This document shows, one piece after another, positions 56,120 through 63,435 of a stretch of 64,000 nucleotides of DNA (position 1 is the first letter of the stretch; every line of letters begins with the position of its first letter). Source of the stretch: Prochloron sp965198675 (GTDB taxonomy: Bacteria; Cyanobacteriota; Cyanobacteriia; Cyanobacteriales; Prochloraceae); NCBI GenBank assembly GCA_965198675.1, contig OZ240666.1, positions 1,612,001 through 1,676,000 on the forward strand, read 5' to 3'. Position numbers and translations under genes: made by a program. The notes under the pieces are model-generated. The model searched no databases. It worked only from the letters and a program-made list of their open reading frames with translations, and had not been told where the DNA came from.

Positions 56120-56395
56120 GGTATAACTGTCAGCACCCCGCTCTAAAGAGACGTTGCTCTCATGCCCTAGACATTTAGGTAGCTGACCAGCCTAAGTCCA
56201 AAGCGCGGACTACGTTATCGGCAAGAGTTAAAGTTCCTACCCTAGAATGCGTCGCTAGTTCTAGGCTCTAGAATCGGGTGATTAAACAGCTTTACGAGGG
56301 GTAAGGCAGTGTTGCCGGGAAAGTACCGACCGATAACTTTGGCGAAGCGCACTTTACCTTCGAAAGAGGAGTTAGAGGGGATTCTTCCCCTCCCC
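56120..56395 (+). ncRNA. Orphan IscB-type omega RNA (HEARO-like element)
   Basis: The core TACCCTAGAATGCGTCGCTA and AGTTCTAGGCTCTAGAATCG then TGATTAAACAGC (56238-56290) aligns with the leader of the iscB gene (minus strand, 59347-59297: TACCCTGGGGTGCGTGCCAG, CTCCAGGCTCTA, TGATTAAACAGG). Downstream, GCGAAGC...TTACC...GGAGTTA also matches. Internal stems such as CCTAGAA/TTCTAGG, GGCA/TGCC and GAGGGG/CCCCTC support a folded RNA. No iscB ORF follows, only a Uma2 gene. Its 5' end, which would begin with the guide, is uncertain; 3' hairpins (GCGGCTAAAGCCGC near 56411) may mark the element's right end. Confidence 0.6.
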
Positions 56396-56451
56396 CCTGG
56401 TGGGGGACTGCGGCTAAAGCCGCTAAACATTTTCCTCCCCTAGGAGTTTAC

Positions 56452-57177
56452 ATGACACAAGCCGTCCTCCCAGTAGCCATCAATGAACCTCCTGAAGTTG
56501 AACATTTGTTAACTTTCCAAGAATATCTCGAATATGAAGGAGAACCGGATGTTCTCTACGAATTAGTGAGAGGCAAAATAGTCCCCATGGGAGCAACTAC
56601 TCTAAAACACGCCAAAATATGTGAATTTTTAGTGTACAAGTTACAGCGCTATTTTGCAAACCAAAATTTATCAATGGTGGCGAAAACCACTGTAGGAGTG
56701 AGAACAGATGACAATACATCCCGAATTCCTGACGCTATCGTTTGTTATCAGAGTCTTTGGAAGCAAATCAGCGATCGCCCCGGGGCGGGGGTTTTGGATT
56801 TTGACGAAAAACCCCTTCTGGTGGTAGAAGTTGTGAGCAGCAATCGCCGGGATGATTATGTAATTAAACGCTATGAATACGAAATAGCAGAAATTGCCGA
56901 GTATTGGTTAGTAGACCCGAAAAAGAAAAGAGTGCTGGTGTTTGCTAATTCTGGGAAAAAAGGAGGATATACTAGGACGGATTTTTCCTCAGATACCTTC
57001 ATTGTTTCCAGTCAGTTTTCTCAGCTATTTTTATCGGTTAAAAAACTACTCGCTCCTCCCTTGGTGGAAGAATTAATTAAAGAAGAACAAACCAGAATCA
57101 AAACTTTAGCACAACGGGCTGAGAAATTAGCCCAGCGTTTACGAGAAATGGGGGTAAACCCGGATGAAATTGATTAA
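56452..57177 (+). CDS. Uma2-family (DUF820) putative endonuclease
   Basis: A 241-residue protein of the large cyanobacterial Uma2 family with a PD-(D/E)XK-like fold. It shows LTFQEYLEYEGEPDVLYELVRGKIVPM, RIPDAIVCYQSLW, PLLVVEVVSSNRRDDYVIKR YEYEIAEIAEYWLVDPKKKRV and a C-terminal coiled tail (AQRAEKLAQRLREMGVNPDE). The active-site-like E-L-V-x-G, PD and E-V-V-S residues are present. Biological role is unsettled; members are often spread with mobile DNA. A GGAGTT ribosome-binding site lies 5 bases before ATG. Confidence 0.88.
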   Translation: MTQAVLPVAINEPPEVEHLLTFQEYLEYEGEPDVLYELVRGKIVPMGATTLKHAKICEFLVYKLQRYFANQNLSMVAKTTVGVRTDDNTSRIPDAIVCYQSLWKQISDRPGAGVLDFDEKPLLVVEVVSSNRRDDYVIKRYEYEIAEIAEYWLVDPKKKRVLVFANSGKKGGYTRTDFSSDTFIVSSQFSQLFLSVKKLLAPPLVEELIKEEQTRIKTLAQRAEKLAQRLREMGVNPDEID

Positions 57178-57196
57178 AGGGTGAGGTAGGTTAAAG

Positions 57197-57284
57197 TTAA
57201 TTCCAATTGCCAATTAGTGTAAAAGCAGACCAGAAAAAGGGATTGGATAAATCTAAGTTGCTCTGAGAGGCTAGTTCTGGTGGC
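57197..57284. repeat. 88-base direct repeat of the CHAT gene 3' end, left copy
   Basis: Identical over 88 bases to 60934-61021, which encodes the last 28 residues and stop of the CHAT protein, in the same orientation. The two copies bracket the dnaK fragment, ptuB, the IscB element and ptuA. Confidence 0.95.
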
Positions 57285-57293
57285 TTGGGCACT

Positions 57294-57468
57294 TTCCATG
57301 ACGGCGACGCAAGAGTTTGTCGTACCTAGGTCTATTCCAACAACTTTTCCCATATGTCGTATTGCTCCGATGTAAGTTTTTCGTCTATCTTTTGCTTTAG
57401 TACTATCTATAATGAGGCTACCGGATATTATTCAGATAGTGTAGTTTCCCGAACCTGTTGGGACGGTT
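57294..57468 (-). pseudogene. dnaK 5' fragment (promoter and first 20 codons)
   Basis: It is collinear with 55894-56068 at a constant offset of 1400 bases, with several substitutions and no indels. It includes the start codon at 57353 and GKVVGIDLGTTNSCVAVME, then joins CHAT-derived sequence out of frame. On its other side it abuts the ptuB 3' end. It cannot make a chaperone, but it may carry a working promoter reading toward 57197. Confidence 0.92.
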
Positions 57469-57921
57469 CTCAAACAGTTTAGGCACTTAATCGTTGTCCA
57501 GAACGGACTAAACTCACCCGATGCTAAGGGGAGTAAATAACCCTGTACAAATTGCTGGAATTCTTGTGTAGACAAATTTTCATCCAGAAACGGTTCAATG
57601 GCATGTTTCCGCAGGTCTCGTAATTTTGGGATATTGAGTCCCAACTTTTCAATCGTGGTCTTTGCTGCCGGATCAATTTCTTTTCTGGGTTTAATATGAC
57701 CATCGGCGGTGAAGGCAAATCGGGACGAGCAAGTGGAATCAAGGGGGGAAATGAGCAGCTTATCGTCAAACCAGTTCCCTTTGAGATGGCCGCAGTGGCG
57801 GGGTTCTCCTTTTTGCAGGTTTTTTTGGCAGGAGCACAGCAGATTAGCAAAATCTAAGGAATCGATGGTCGGATCACTCTGGGGTCTGAAATGCTCCAAC
57901 AAAAAAACTTATCAAACCTAC

Positions 57922-59202
57922 TTATAATTCGACAAAGCTATAGCAATAGCCATCTTGGCGATGAACCGGCTGAATGTGGTTGCGAGATGCGCTGACCACG
58001 CCGATCCCAACCCGTAGATCAAAATTACCTTTCGCTCGCACGGTTTTAATTCTTACCCCTTGTAAACCAGCATTTTTCCCTGCTACCACATCAACGATAT
58101 CTCCAGTTTTCCAACCCTTGACAGGTTGCTTAGGTTTGTATCCTTTACGAGGAAAGCCATATTTATCCATCGGGATAACCCGACGGCATCCATGCCCCAT
58201 AGCCTTGATCTGAATCGGCTGGTTGGTCAGGAGCTTCAATTCTGTGACTTGCCCTACGCAAGCGGCATCAAGTCAGTGCGCTTTTTGGAAGCCTAGCTTT
58301 ACCCGGTTGTACTTGGTTTGACCGCCTGTCCCTACTGACACGGGGAGCCCGGTTTCTTTTAGAGTCCGGTACAGCCTCCAACGAGTAGCATTAACAGCAG
58401 CCGCATCCTTGAGTGGCAGTTTTGTCTTGGCCAGAATCTGCTTGCACAAATCGGGCTTCTTTCTCAGAAAGTCAACTAGATCCAGTTTCCCTTTAGCCTG
58501 ATTGCAGGATTTACAGGCCAGTGTGAGATTGGATACTCTATCTGACCCACCTTTTGCTCTGGGGACGATGTGCTCTATCTCCAGTGGGACGGAAGTAGCT
58601 CCACAATAAGCACATTGACGGCTCCATTTCTCTAACAGGTATTCCCGAACTTCATAGCCCATTAACTCACCCTGCTGATACTCAGTCCCAGAGACTTCGG
58701 GATTTTCCATTTTCTGGGTATCAAACCTAACCAGCTCTTGAGAGATGGAAGTGATGGGGGCCAGTTTTATCAAACGCCTGACCCAGGTCATAGTAGTTTC
58801 GACCCGATGCTGCAAGCTTGGAGGTAACCAGCCTTCCGGTCTACGGCGATTCAGAAACCGTGCTTGACGGTACCTGACTTTTCTGTGGCGGCGACTTCTA
58901 CGCACTGCCCGTCGGGATTCTAAATCGTACTTAATTTTCTGCCCACGGTGCTCTAATTCTGCCCCCCATATCACTTGCGTTCCCATTACCAAAGCCAGTC
59001 CCGTAGTCTTTGCCCCCGGGTCTATCTTTAGCTTTAAGTCTTGAGGAGAGGAAAGCTCTACTGCCTTCTTAAGAATGATAGTAAAAGGGTAACGACGAAA
59101 GACTGCTGCTTTCCCCGCAGTAAGAAGCTTCCTGGCCCTAGCTGGGTGACAAGGAGCTAACGACGTTTTGTTGGTATCTAAAACAAATACGTAATTACAC
59201 AT
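57922..59202 (-). pseudogene. iscB: IscB RNA-guided HNH/RuvC nuclease, one in-frame TGA at a Trp codon
   Basis: About 426 codons. The N-terminal PLMP-like domain reads VFVLDTNKTSLAPCHPARAR. RuvC-I is LKIDPGAKTTGLALV (catalytic Asp), and an Arg-rich bridge helix follows (ESRRAVRRSRRHRKVRYRQA RF). RuvC-II includes ITSISQELVRFD. The HNH is CAYCGATSVPLEIEHIVPRA with NLTLACKSCNQAKG. TGA at 58273-58275 falls in the RuvC-III motif KAH-x-LDAACVG, where relatives have Trp. The same frame then continues VTELKLLTNQPIQIKAMGHG CRRVIPMDKYGFPRKGYKPK to SFVEL. Truncation would remove the RuvC-III Asp and the C-terminal domain. Readthrough or a one-base error would restore it. Confidence 0.88.
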
Positions 59203-59446
59203 GGTTTGTGTAACTCCAAAAAGGGTAACGTTTGCCTCGCTCGGCTATCCTGGCTTGTCAAGCTACTGACACTGGCTTCACTAAATTCATTCATCACCTG
59301 TTTAATCAGTAGCGATAGAGCCTGGAGCTGGCACGCACCCCAGGGTATCGTGACCAAGATAGCGGTTACCTTTCGGTGAGCTTGATCAATCTGAATTTCA
59401 CCTTTTTGATCAGAGATGATCAAGGTTGTTTAGGGTTAGTGATTGG
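59203..59446 (-). ncRNA. IscB omega RNA region
   Basis: The 244 bases between the element's left end and iscB have no convincing ORF and contain nested stems. GATCAAGCTCACCGAAAGGT and its flanks fold, and TACCCTGG pairs with CCAGGCTC-type arms. The block 59347-59297 aligns with the orphan RNA at 56238-56290. IscB omega RNAs are known to be transcribed from just upstream of iscB with the guide at the 5' end drawn from flanking DNA. Here that guide would be ptuB coding sequence at about 59447-59462. The guide extent is inference. Confidence 0.68.
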
Positions 59447-59627
59447 TCAATGTGGGAATCATCTGAGGTAAGACTGCGTTCACAATAGCAGCATAAATAT
59501 CCTTGCTCTTGCATCAGTGCATCCTTCAGAACTTGTTTCAGAGTATGACCAAGGGTGGCATAGGTGAGGTTATTTTGTTGTTTGCAATTGCTTATTGCTC
59601 GGGGTTCGGGGTGCTTTTGAATGTGTT

Positions 59628-60893
59628 TCATTTACCAATCACCTCTTTTCGTCTGATTAGGACAGTGGCTTTCACTAAGTCCGGGTCATCTCCAATTTGC
59701 TTTTTCATCTTCCCGATTGCTTGCTTTGCTTCTTCCAATTGATTCTGCTCAAGCATTTCATAGATTTCATGCAGATCTGAGCTGACTTGGGATGGTCGTG
59801 TGGTATCTAGCTCCATCAAGTCTTCCAGAATCCGATCGACATTTTTGCCATAAGACTCTGATGGTTGATCTACAGTAATTTGTCCCTCAGTTTGCTTGAG
59901 AAGAAAGATATTTTCCGGTTTTATGTGGGTGAGTACATGGGGTGAATGGGTTGAAAGAATAAACTGACAGTTGGGAAAAACTTTGAGTAACTGGGGGACT
60001 ATCATTTGTTGCCATTTAGGATGAAGATGGAGGTCGATTTCATCAATTAGAATAATCCCTTTACCCAGAAGGGGGTTACCTTGGGGGTTAGCAATTGCCA
60101 GTCTGCGAGCCATATCACTCACTATTGCGATAAGGCATTGTTCGCCATCTGACAGTTGATTAACCTTTAAGGGTTTTCCATCCTTTTCAATCTCCATTCT
60201 GAGTGGTTGACGTCTAACAGTTAAGTTTTGGAATTCTGGTAATAATTGATGCAAAGTGTTGCGAACAGCCTCAAGTTGAGGATCGGGAAGATCACTTTCG
60301 GTTGAATTATTTAAATATTTCCTATTTTCGTTTTCTAAATCTTCCCGTTCTCGGAACCATGCAAAAAATGCCCGAAAGTTGGCACCGCTGGTCAAAGCAT
60401 TGTTATAGGCTGACAAAAGGTCAAAAGTTTTATTACCTCGAATCCGCAGCGGAATATCCAGGACAGCTCGATTTACGGGATAGTGGATAAATATAGGGAT
60501 GTTGACGGTCTGCTTAGGGTCTGCAATGTTTGCCTGAAGCGTTTTTGCATAGTCATTTAACTCCGTCAAGCGACTGGGCTGAGCTGGCGAACCCCGCCCC
60601 TTACGACTTTTGCTGAGCCTCCATGTAATAGACTGGGAGCCATCAGCACAAACAAGTTCAATTGAGGCTGAAGGCTGTCGATTTGTAATATCATCTTCGG
60701 ATATGGGACGGCCTGACGTACCGGGATTGCGGATACGACTAACAGCCCAGGATAGCATGGTAGCAGCCCCATCCAGTGCAGTGGACTTACCAGCACCATT
60801 AACACCTGCGAACACGTTTAACTTGTCATGAAGCTGGAGGGACAAGGATTTTGCGGCACGGTAGTTAGTGAGATTAAGTGTCTGGATGTGCAT
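59628..60893 (-). CDS. PtuA-like AAA/SMC-type ATPase of a Septu-like defence pair
   Basis: The preferred start is ATG at 60893 (MHIQTLNLTNYRAAKSLSLQ), giving 421 residues; a longer frame to 60950 would overlap the CHAT gene end. Motifs are KLNVFAGVNGAGKSTALDGA (Walker A), QLSDGEQCLIAIVSDMARRL (ABC signature), GIILIDEIDLHLHPKWQQMI (Walker B with long insertion as in AAA_21) and FILSTHSPHVL (switch His). The C-terminal helical tail (EIYEMLEQNQLEEAKQAIGK) precedes a stop that overlaps ptuB. In Septu, PtuA and PtuB form an anti-phage complex. The ATPase looks intact but its nuclease partner is broken. Confidence 0.85.
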   Translation of the reverse strand: MHIQTLNLTNYRAAKSLSLQLHDKLNVFAGVNGAGKSTALDGAATMLSWAVSRIRNPGTSGRPISEDDITNRQPSASIELVCADGSQSITWRLSKSRKGRGSPAQPSRLTELNDYAKTLQANIADPKQTVNIPIFIHYPVNRAVLDIPLRIRGNKTFDLLSAYNNALTSGANFRAFFAWFREREDLENENRKYLNNSTESDLPDPQLEAVRNTLHQLLPEFQNLTVRRQPLRMEIEKDGKPLKVNQLSDGEQCLIAIVSDMARRLAIANPQGNPLLGKGIILIDEIDLHLHPKWQQMIVPQLLKVFPNCQFILSTHSPHVLTHIKPENIFLLKQTEGQITVDQPSESYGKNVDRILEDLMELDTTRPSQVSSDLHEIYEMLEQNQLEEAKQAIGKMKKQIGDDPDLVKATVLIRRKEVIGK

Positions 60894-60933
60894 GAGTCCG
60901 ATTCTCTGGTCAGCTAAGTCCTGATACCTTATC

Positions 60934-61021
60934 TTAATTCCAATTGCCAATTAGTGTAAAAGCAGACCAGAAAAAGGGATTGGATAAATCTAAGTTGCTC
61001 TGAGAGGCTAGTTCTGGTGGC
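60934..61021. repeat. 88-base direct repeat, right copy (CHAT gene 3' end)
   Basis: This is the native copy of the sequence also found at 57197-57284. The distance between copies is 3737 bases. Confidence 0.95.
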
Positions 61022-62415
61022 AGGGAAACCTTTTCGCCATTAGAGAGATGCAGGAGTCCATTCTCAATATACACTTCACCCTTAAGTACAGCTAACTGCG
61101 CTCCACGTAAAGCCTGTGCCTTAATAGGAGCTTGAGATAACTGGCTATAAAATTCCGTCATTAAGGCTAGAGTTCCCGCATCGCTGACGTACCAGAGACT
61201 GGCTAAGACAGATTTCACCCCTGCTGCCACTGCTAGTCCCGCAAATCCCAGTTCTGCTGTTTCATCCCCCACAGCAGTGCGACAAGCACTCAACACTAAC
61301 AATTCGATGGGAGCAGTGTCAGCGTCAATCCAGCCTAATTCAGTAGCAACTTGCCTAAATTGAGGAATAGTTAGTTGTCTGTCGTAAAACTGGATGTAAG
61401 AATTTTCCGGTCGTCCTGGTTTAAATTCTCCATGAGTTGCTAGATGAATAATGCCAAAAGACTGTTGCTGGTTTTGACGGGTGAAGTTTTCTACGGTAAA
61501 TTCCCTATTCAGGAAAGACTTTCCCTGCCAAATTTTCTCCGCAATGGTTGTCAACTCCAATGGTACGCTGGGAAGAGCATTTAAGGTTGTAAATTCCGAG
61601 GCACCCATGGCAATGATTGGGGTGTTCCTGACATCAGTATAGCCAATATCAGTCAAACCAAAACTGGGAACGATTGCTAAGGCGTATTTTTCGATTAAAT
61701 ACTGTTCCCCATCATGTAGGGCTGCCACGGGAAGGCCACGCAACCCAGAATCCATGGACAGGACTAGAATCTCAATCTCATTGGCTTTTAACTCATCTTC
61801 TAGAGGGGCAATCAACCACTGATAGAGTTGCTGGGAACTCGGCAAGAATCTTCTGGAGTTACCCTGACTGCTCACTTCTCGCTGAAATTTCCTTACTAGA
61901 GATAGCAACTCTTTGTTGGCTACGTCCGGTACTGTCTCCCGGATAATAAAAGAGGATGATTGAGCAGTTAAACTATTGGAGACAGCAACTTGATCAGAAG
62001 ATTGAGGAACGACTAAAAAAAGTTCTATTTGGTCAGTTTGGGAGGAAATGTGAATAAATCCTGGCTTCTGCCCTGTTTGTTGCCAAACATGATTTAATGT
62101 ATCTGCAATATCCTCAGCTGAAGGTGCTTCACCGTAGAGAGGAATCCCGGTATAATCACTAAACTGCTGGGCTTGATATTCTTCTTGCAGGGCAACGGCT
62201 TTAGCAGGAGCAACTTGTGATAGCCTTGTTTCATAAGTTTCTCGATCTACCTCTGCTGTAGGAGCCGAGGGTGGGGTAGTAGGAACAGCAATCTCGATGG
62301 GGTTCGGTCCGGTGATATCTGACTGATTATTAGTTTGAGTAATAGCAGGTCTGGGGGCGATGGCGATCCAGCTCACAGCTAAACCGACTTTGAGTAACGA
62401 GTGCAATAGTTTCAT
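60934..62415 (-). CDS. Secreted CHAT-domain peptidase
   Basis: From ATG at 62415 (MKLLHSLLKVGLAVSWIAIA, signal peptide) about 493 residues are encoded. A long Thr/Pro/Ala-rich linker is followed by the caspase-like CHAT domain: ILVLSMDSGLRGLPVAALHD, IIHLATHGEF (catalytic His) and ELLVLSACRTAVGDETAELG FAGLAVAAGVKSVLASLW (catalytic Cys in SAC). It ends NPFFWSAFTLIGNWN. A frame extending to 62577 overlaps the upstream gene and is not needed. It follows the outer-membrane-like gene by 11 bases, so the two are probably co-expressed at the cell envelope. The last 88 bases are repeated at 57197. Confidence 0.88.
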   Translation of the reverse strand: MKLLHSLLKVGLAVSWIAIAPRPAITQTNNQSDITGPNPIEIAVPTTPPSAPTAEVDRETYETRLSQVAPAKAVALQEEYQAQQFSDYTGIPLYGEAPSAEDIADTLNHVWQQTGQKPGFIHISSQTDQIELFLVVPQSSDQVAVSNSLTAQSSSFIIRETVPDVANKELLSLVRKFQREVSSQGNSRRFLPSSQQLYQWLIAPLEDELKANEIEILVLSMDSGLRGLPVAALHDGEQYLIEKYALAIVPSFGLTDIGYTDVRNTPIIAMGASEFTTLNALPSVPLELTTIAEKIWQGKSFLNREFTVENFTRQNQQQSFGIIHLATHGEFKPGRPENSYIQFYDRQLTIPQFRQVATELGWIDADTAPIELLVLSACRTAVGDETAELGFAGLAVAAGVKSVLASLWYVSDAGTLALMTEFYSQLSQAPIKAQALRGAQLAVLKGEVYIENGLLHLSNGEKVSLPPELASQSNLDLSNPFFWSAFTLIGNWN

Positions 62416-62426
62416 GTTTATTGTCC

Positions 62427-63311
62427 CTAAAAAGAAAAACCATAGCCAATCCCGAAGATAAATCGGGTTCCATCTCCTGCCGACCCAGTAATATCGGTAA
62501 TGGCGGGTACGAGGGTTAAGGGTAGGTTCCGGAAGGGAACGTAGGAAAATCCTCGGGTCATATCTTGCCCTGTCCATTCGACGATGGCGCTTACCGGTTC
62601 TGCCAGACGAACTGCTACGCTGGTAAATACCCCCAGGGAATCTTGTCCATTTTGAATATTAGACTCAGAGCGAAATTGTCCGCCACCCACCCCAAGGGAG
62701 AGGTACACCTGGCTTAAAAATTCCCCCGGATCTGACTTGAGAATAAAGCGTTTTGTCACGACACCATATAAAGAAGACCCCCCATCTGGTCCTCCCCAGG
62801 TAGCAAAACCGTTTTGTCCTAAGGCAATATTCAAATCGTAGGGCAATTGTCGATGTAATTTCCAACTGATGCTACCATCGGCGAAGATGTCGCTAATGTC
62901 TACGAAGGAAATGCCGATTTGAAGCGCGACGTTTTTTTGCGGATTGCCCGCACCAAAGCCGATCCCAAATGCCCCATCTGCTAGATCGCTGAAACGCACC
63001 CGTTCTTGCAACCCTATTCCAATACCAACGTTACCCCAAGCCGCACCATAGGCTGAGGGATTCTGAATCGTAATACCAGGGGATCCCACTGATGGTGTTT
63101 TTGCCTTTTCTTCCCCTTCCTCTTGCAGAAACGGCAATGTTTCCGGTCGAAAGGGTTGGCGATCGCGCCTGCGATGTAAAGGAGTGAATTGGTTTGGGGA
63201 GGATGACCCTTCTTGACTTATAGCCACTGGGCAGTCTAATAAGGTTGCCATGATTATTAAAAATATGGCAAGCTGACCTTTCATCATCGCATAATTTTTA
63301 TTGTTATTCAT
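62427..63311 (-). CDS. Outer-membrane-like beta-barrel protein
   Basis: A 294-residue protein with an N-terminal signal peptide (AIFLIIMATLLDCPVAIS; start could be Met at 63311 or 63284), a charged linker (TPLHRRRDRQPFRPETLPFL QEEGEEKA), then Gly-rich alternating strands (YGAAWGNVGIGIGLQERVRF, VALQIGISFVDIS). It ends FIFGIGYGFSF, the terminal-Phe pattern of outer-membrane barrels. The family name is not known to me. It heads a minus-strand operon with the CHAT protease, whose target or partner it might be. Confidence 0.72.
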   Translation of the reverse strand: MNNNKNYAMMKGQLAIFLIIMATLLDCPVAISQEGSSSPNQFTPLHRRRDRQPFRPETLPFLQEEGEEKAKTPSVGSPGITIQNPSAYGAAWGNVGIGIGLQERVRFSDLADGAFGIGFGAGNPQKNVALQIGISFVDISDIFADGSISWKLHRQLPYDLNIALGQNGFATWGGPDGGSSLYGVVTKRFILKSDPGEFLSQVYLSLGVGGGQFRSESNIQNGQDSLGVFTSVAVRLAEPVSAIVEWTGQDMTRGFSYVPFRNLPLTLVPAITDITGSAGDGTRFIFGIGYGFSF

Positions 63312-63435
63312 TTTGTCATATTAATATATTAGCATCGGTATTTGAGCTTTGCTATAGTTATTAGTAGTCTTTCAGTTTCTCTAATTACATTTTCATTGTA
63401 CAAAAGTTATGCTTAAACTATTGCCAATATTGCTT

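Larger units (their letters stand above)
57895..59446 (-). mobile_element. IscB-bearing mobile element inserted in ptuB
   Basis: A 1552-base insertion defined by rejoining the two ptuB halves: left flank ends TTGA (59450-59447), right flank begins GCAT (57894). Insertion after an NTGA tetranucleotide fits the known preference of IscB/HEARO elements. It contains an omega RNA region and an iscB gene on the minus strand, and no transposase, so movement would need a TnpA in trans. No long terminal inverted repeats or target duplication are seen, as expected for IS200/IS605-like elements. Confidence 0.82.
57469..59631 (-). pseudogene. PtuB-like HNH nuclease gene of a Septu-type pair, split by an IscB element
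   Basis: The 5' part (59631-59447) encodes MKHIQKHPEPRAISNCKQQN through LCCYCERSLTSDDSHI. The 3' part (57894-57469) resumes EHFRPQSDPTIDSLDFANLL CSCQKNL and continues to FSPFWTTIKCL. Joining them (CACATTGA + GCATTTC) restores HIEHFRP, the catalytic EH step of the HNH motif (CxxC...HIEHFRP...C). The family is the TIGR02646-like HNH protein paired with an AAA ATPase in Septu defence. The stop of ptuA overlaps its start. The natural C-terminal end has also been replaced by the dnaK fragment. Confidence 0.82.

Noticed and set aside
22454..58275. Genome-wide stop-codon reassignment
   Set aside because: TAA, TAG and TGA all end intact genes normally here (for example folB TAA, mysC TAG, dnaK TGA), so isolated nonsense changes are the simpler reading.
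59178..59423. An 81-codon frame upstream of iscB
   Set aside because: It overlaps the iscB start and the omega RNA region, whose homology to the orphan locus is at RNA, not protein, level.
60894..60950. Longer N-terminus of the PtuA-like ATPase
   Set aside because: It would overlap the end of the CHAT gene, and the conserved start is MHIQTLNLTNYRA.
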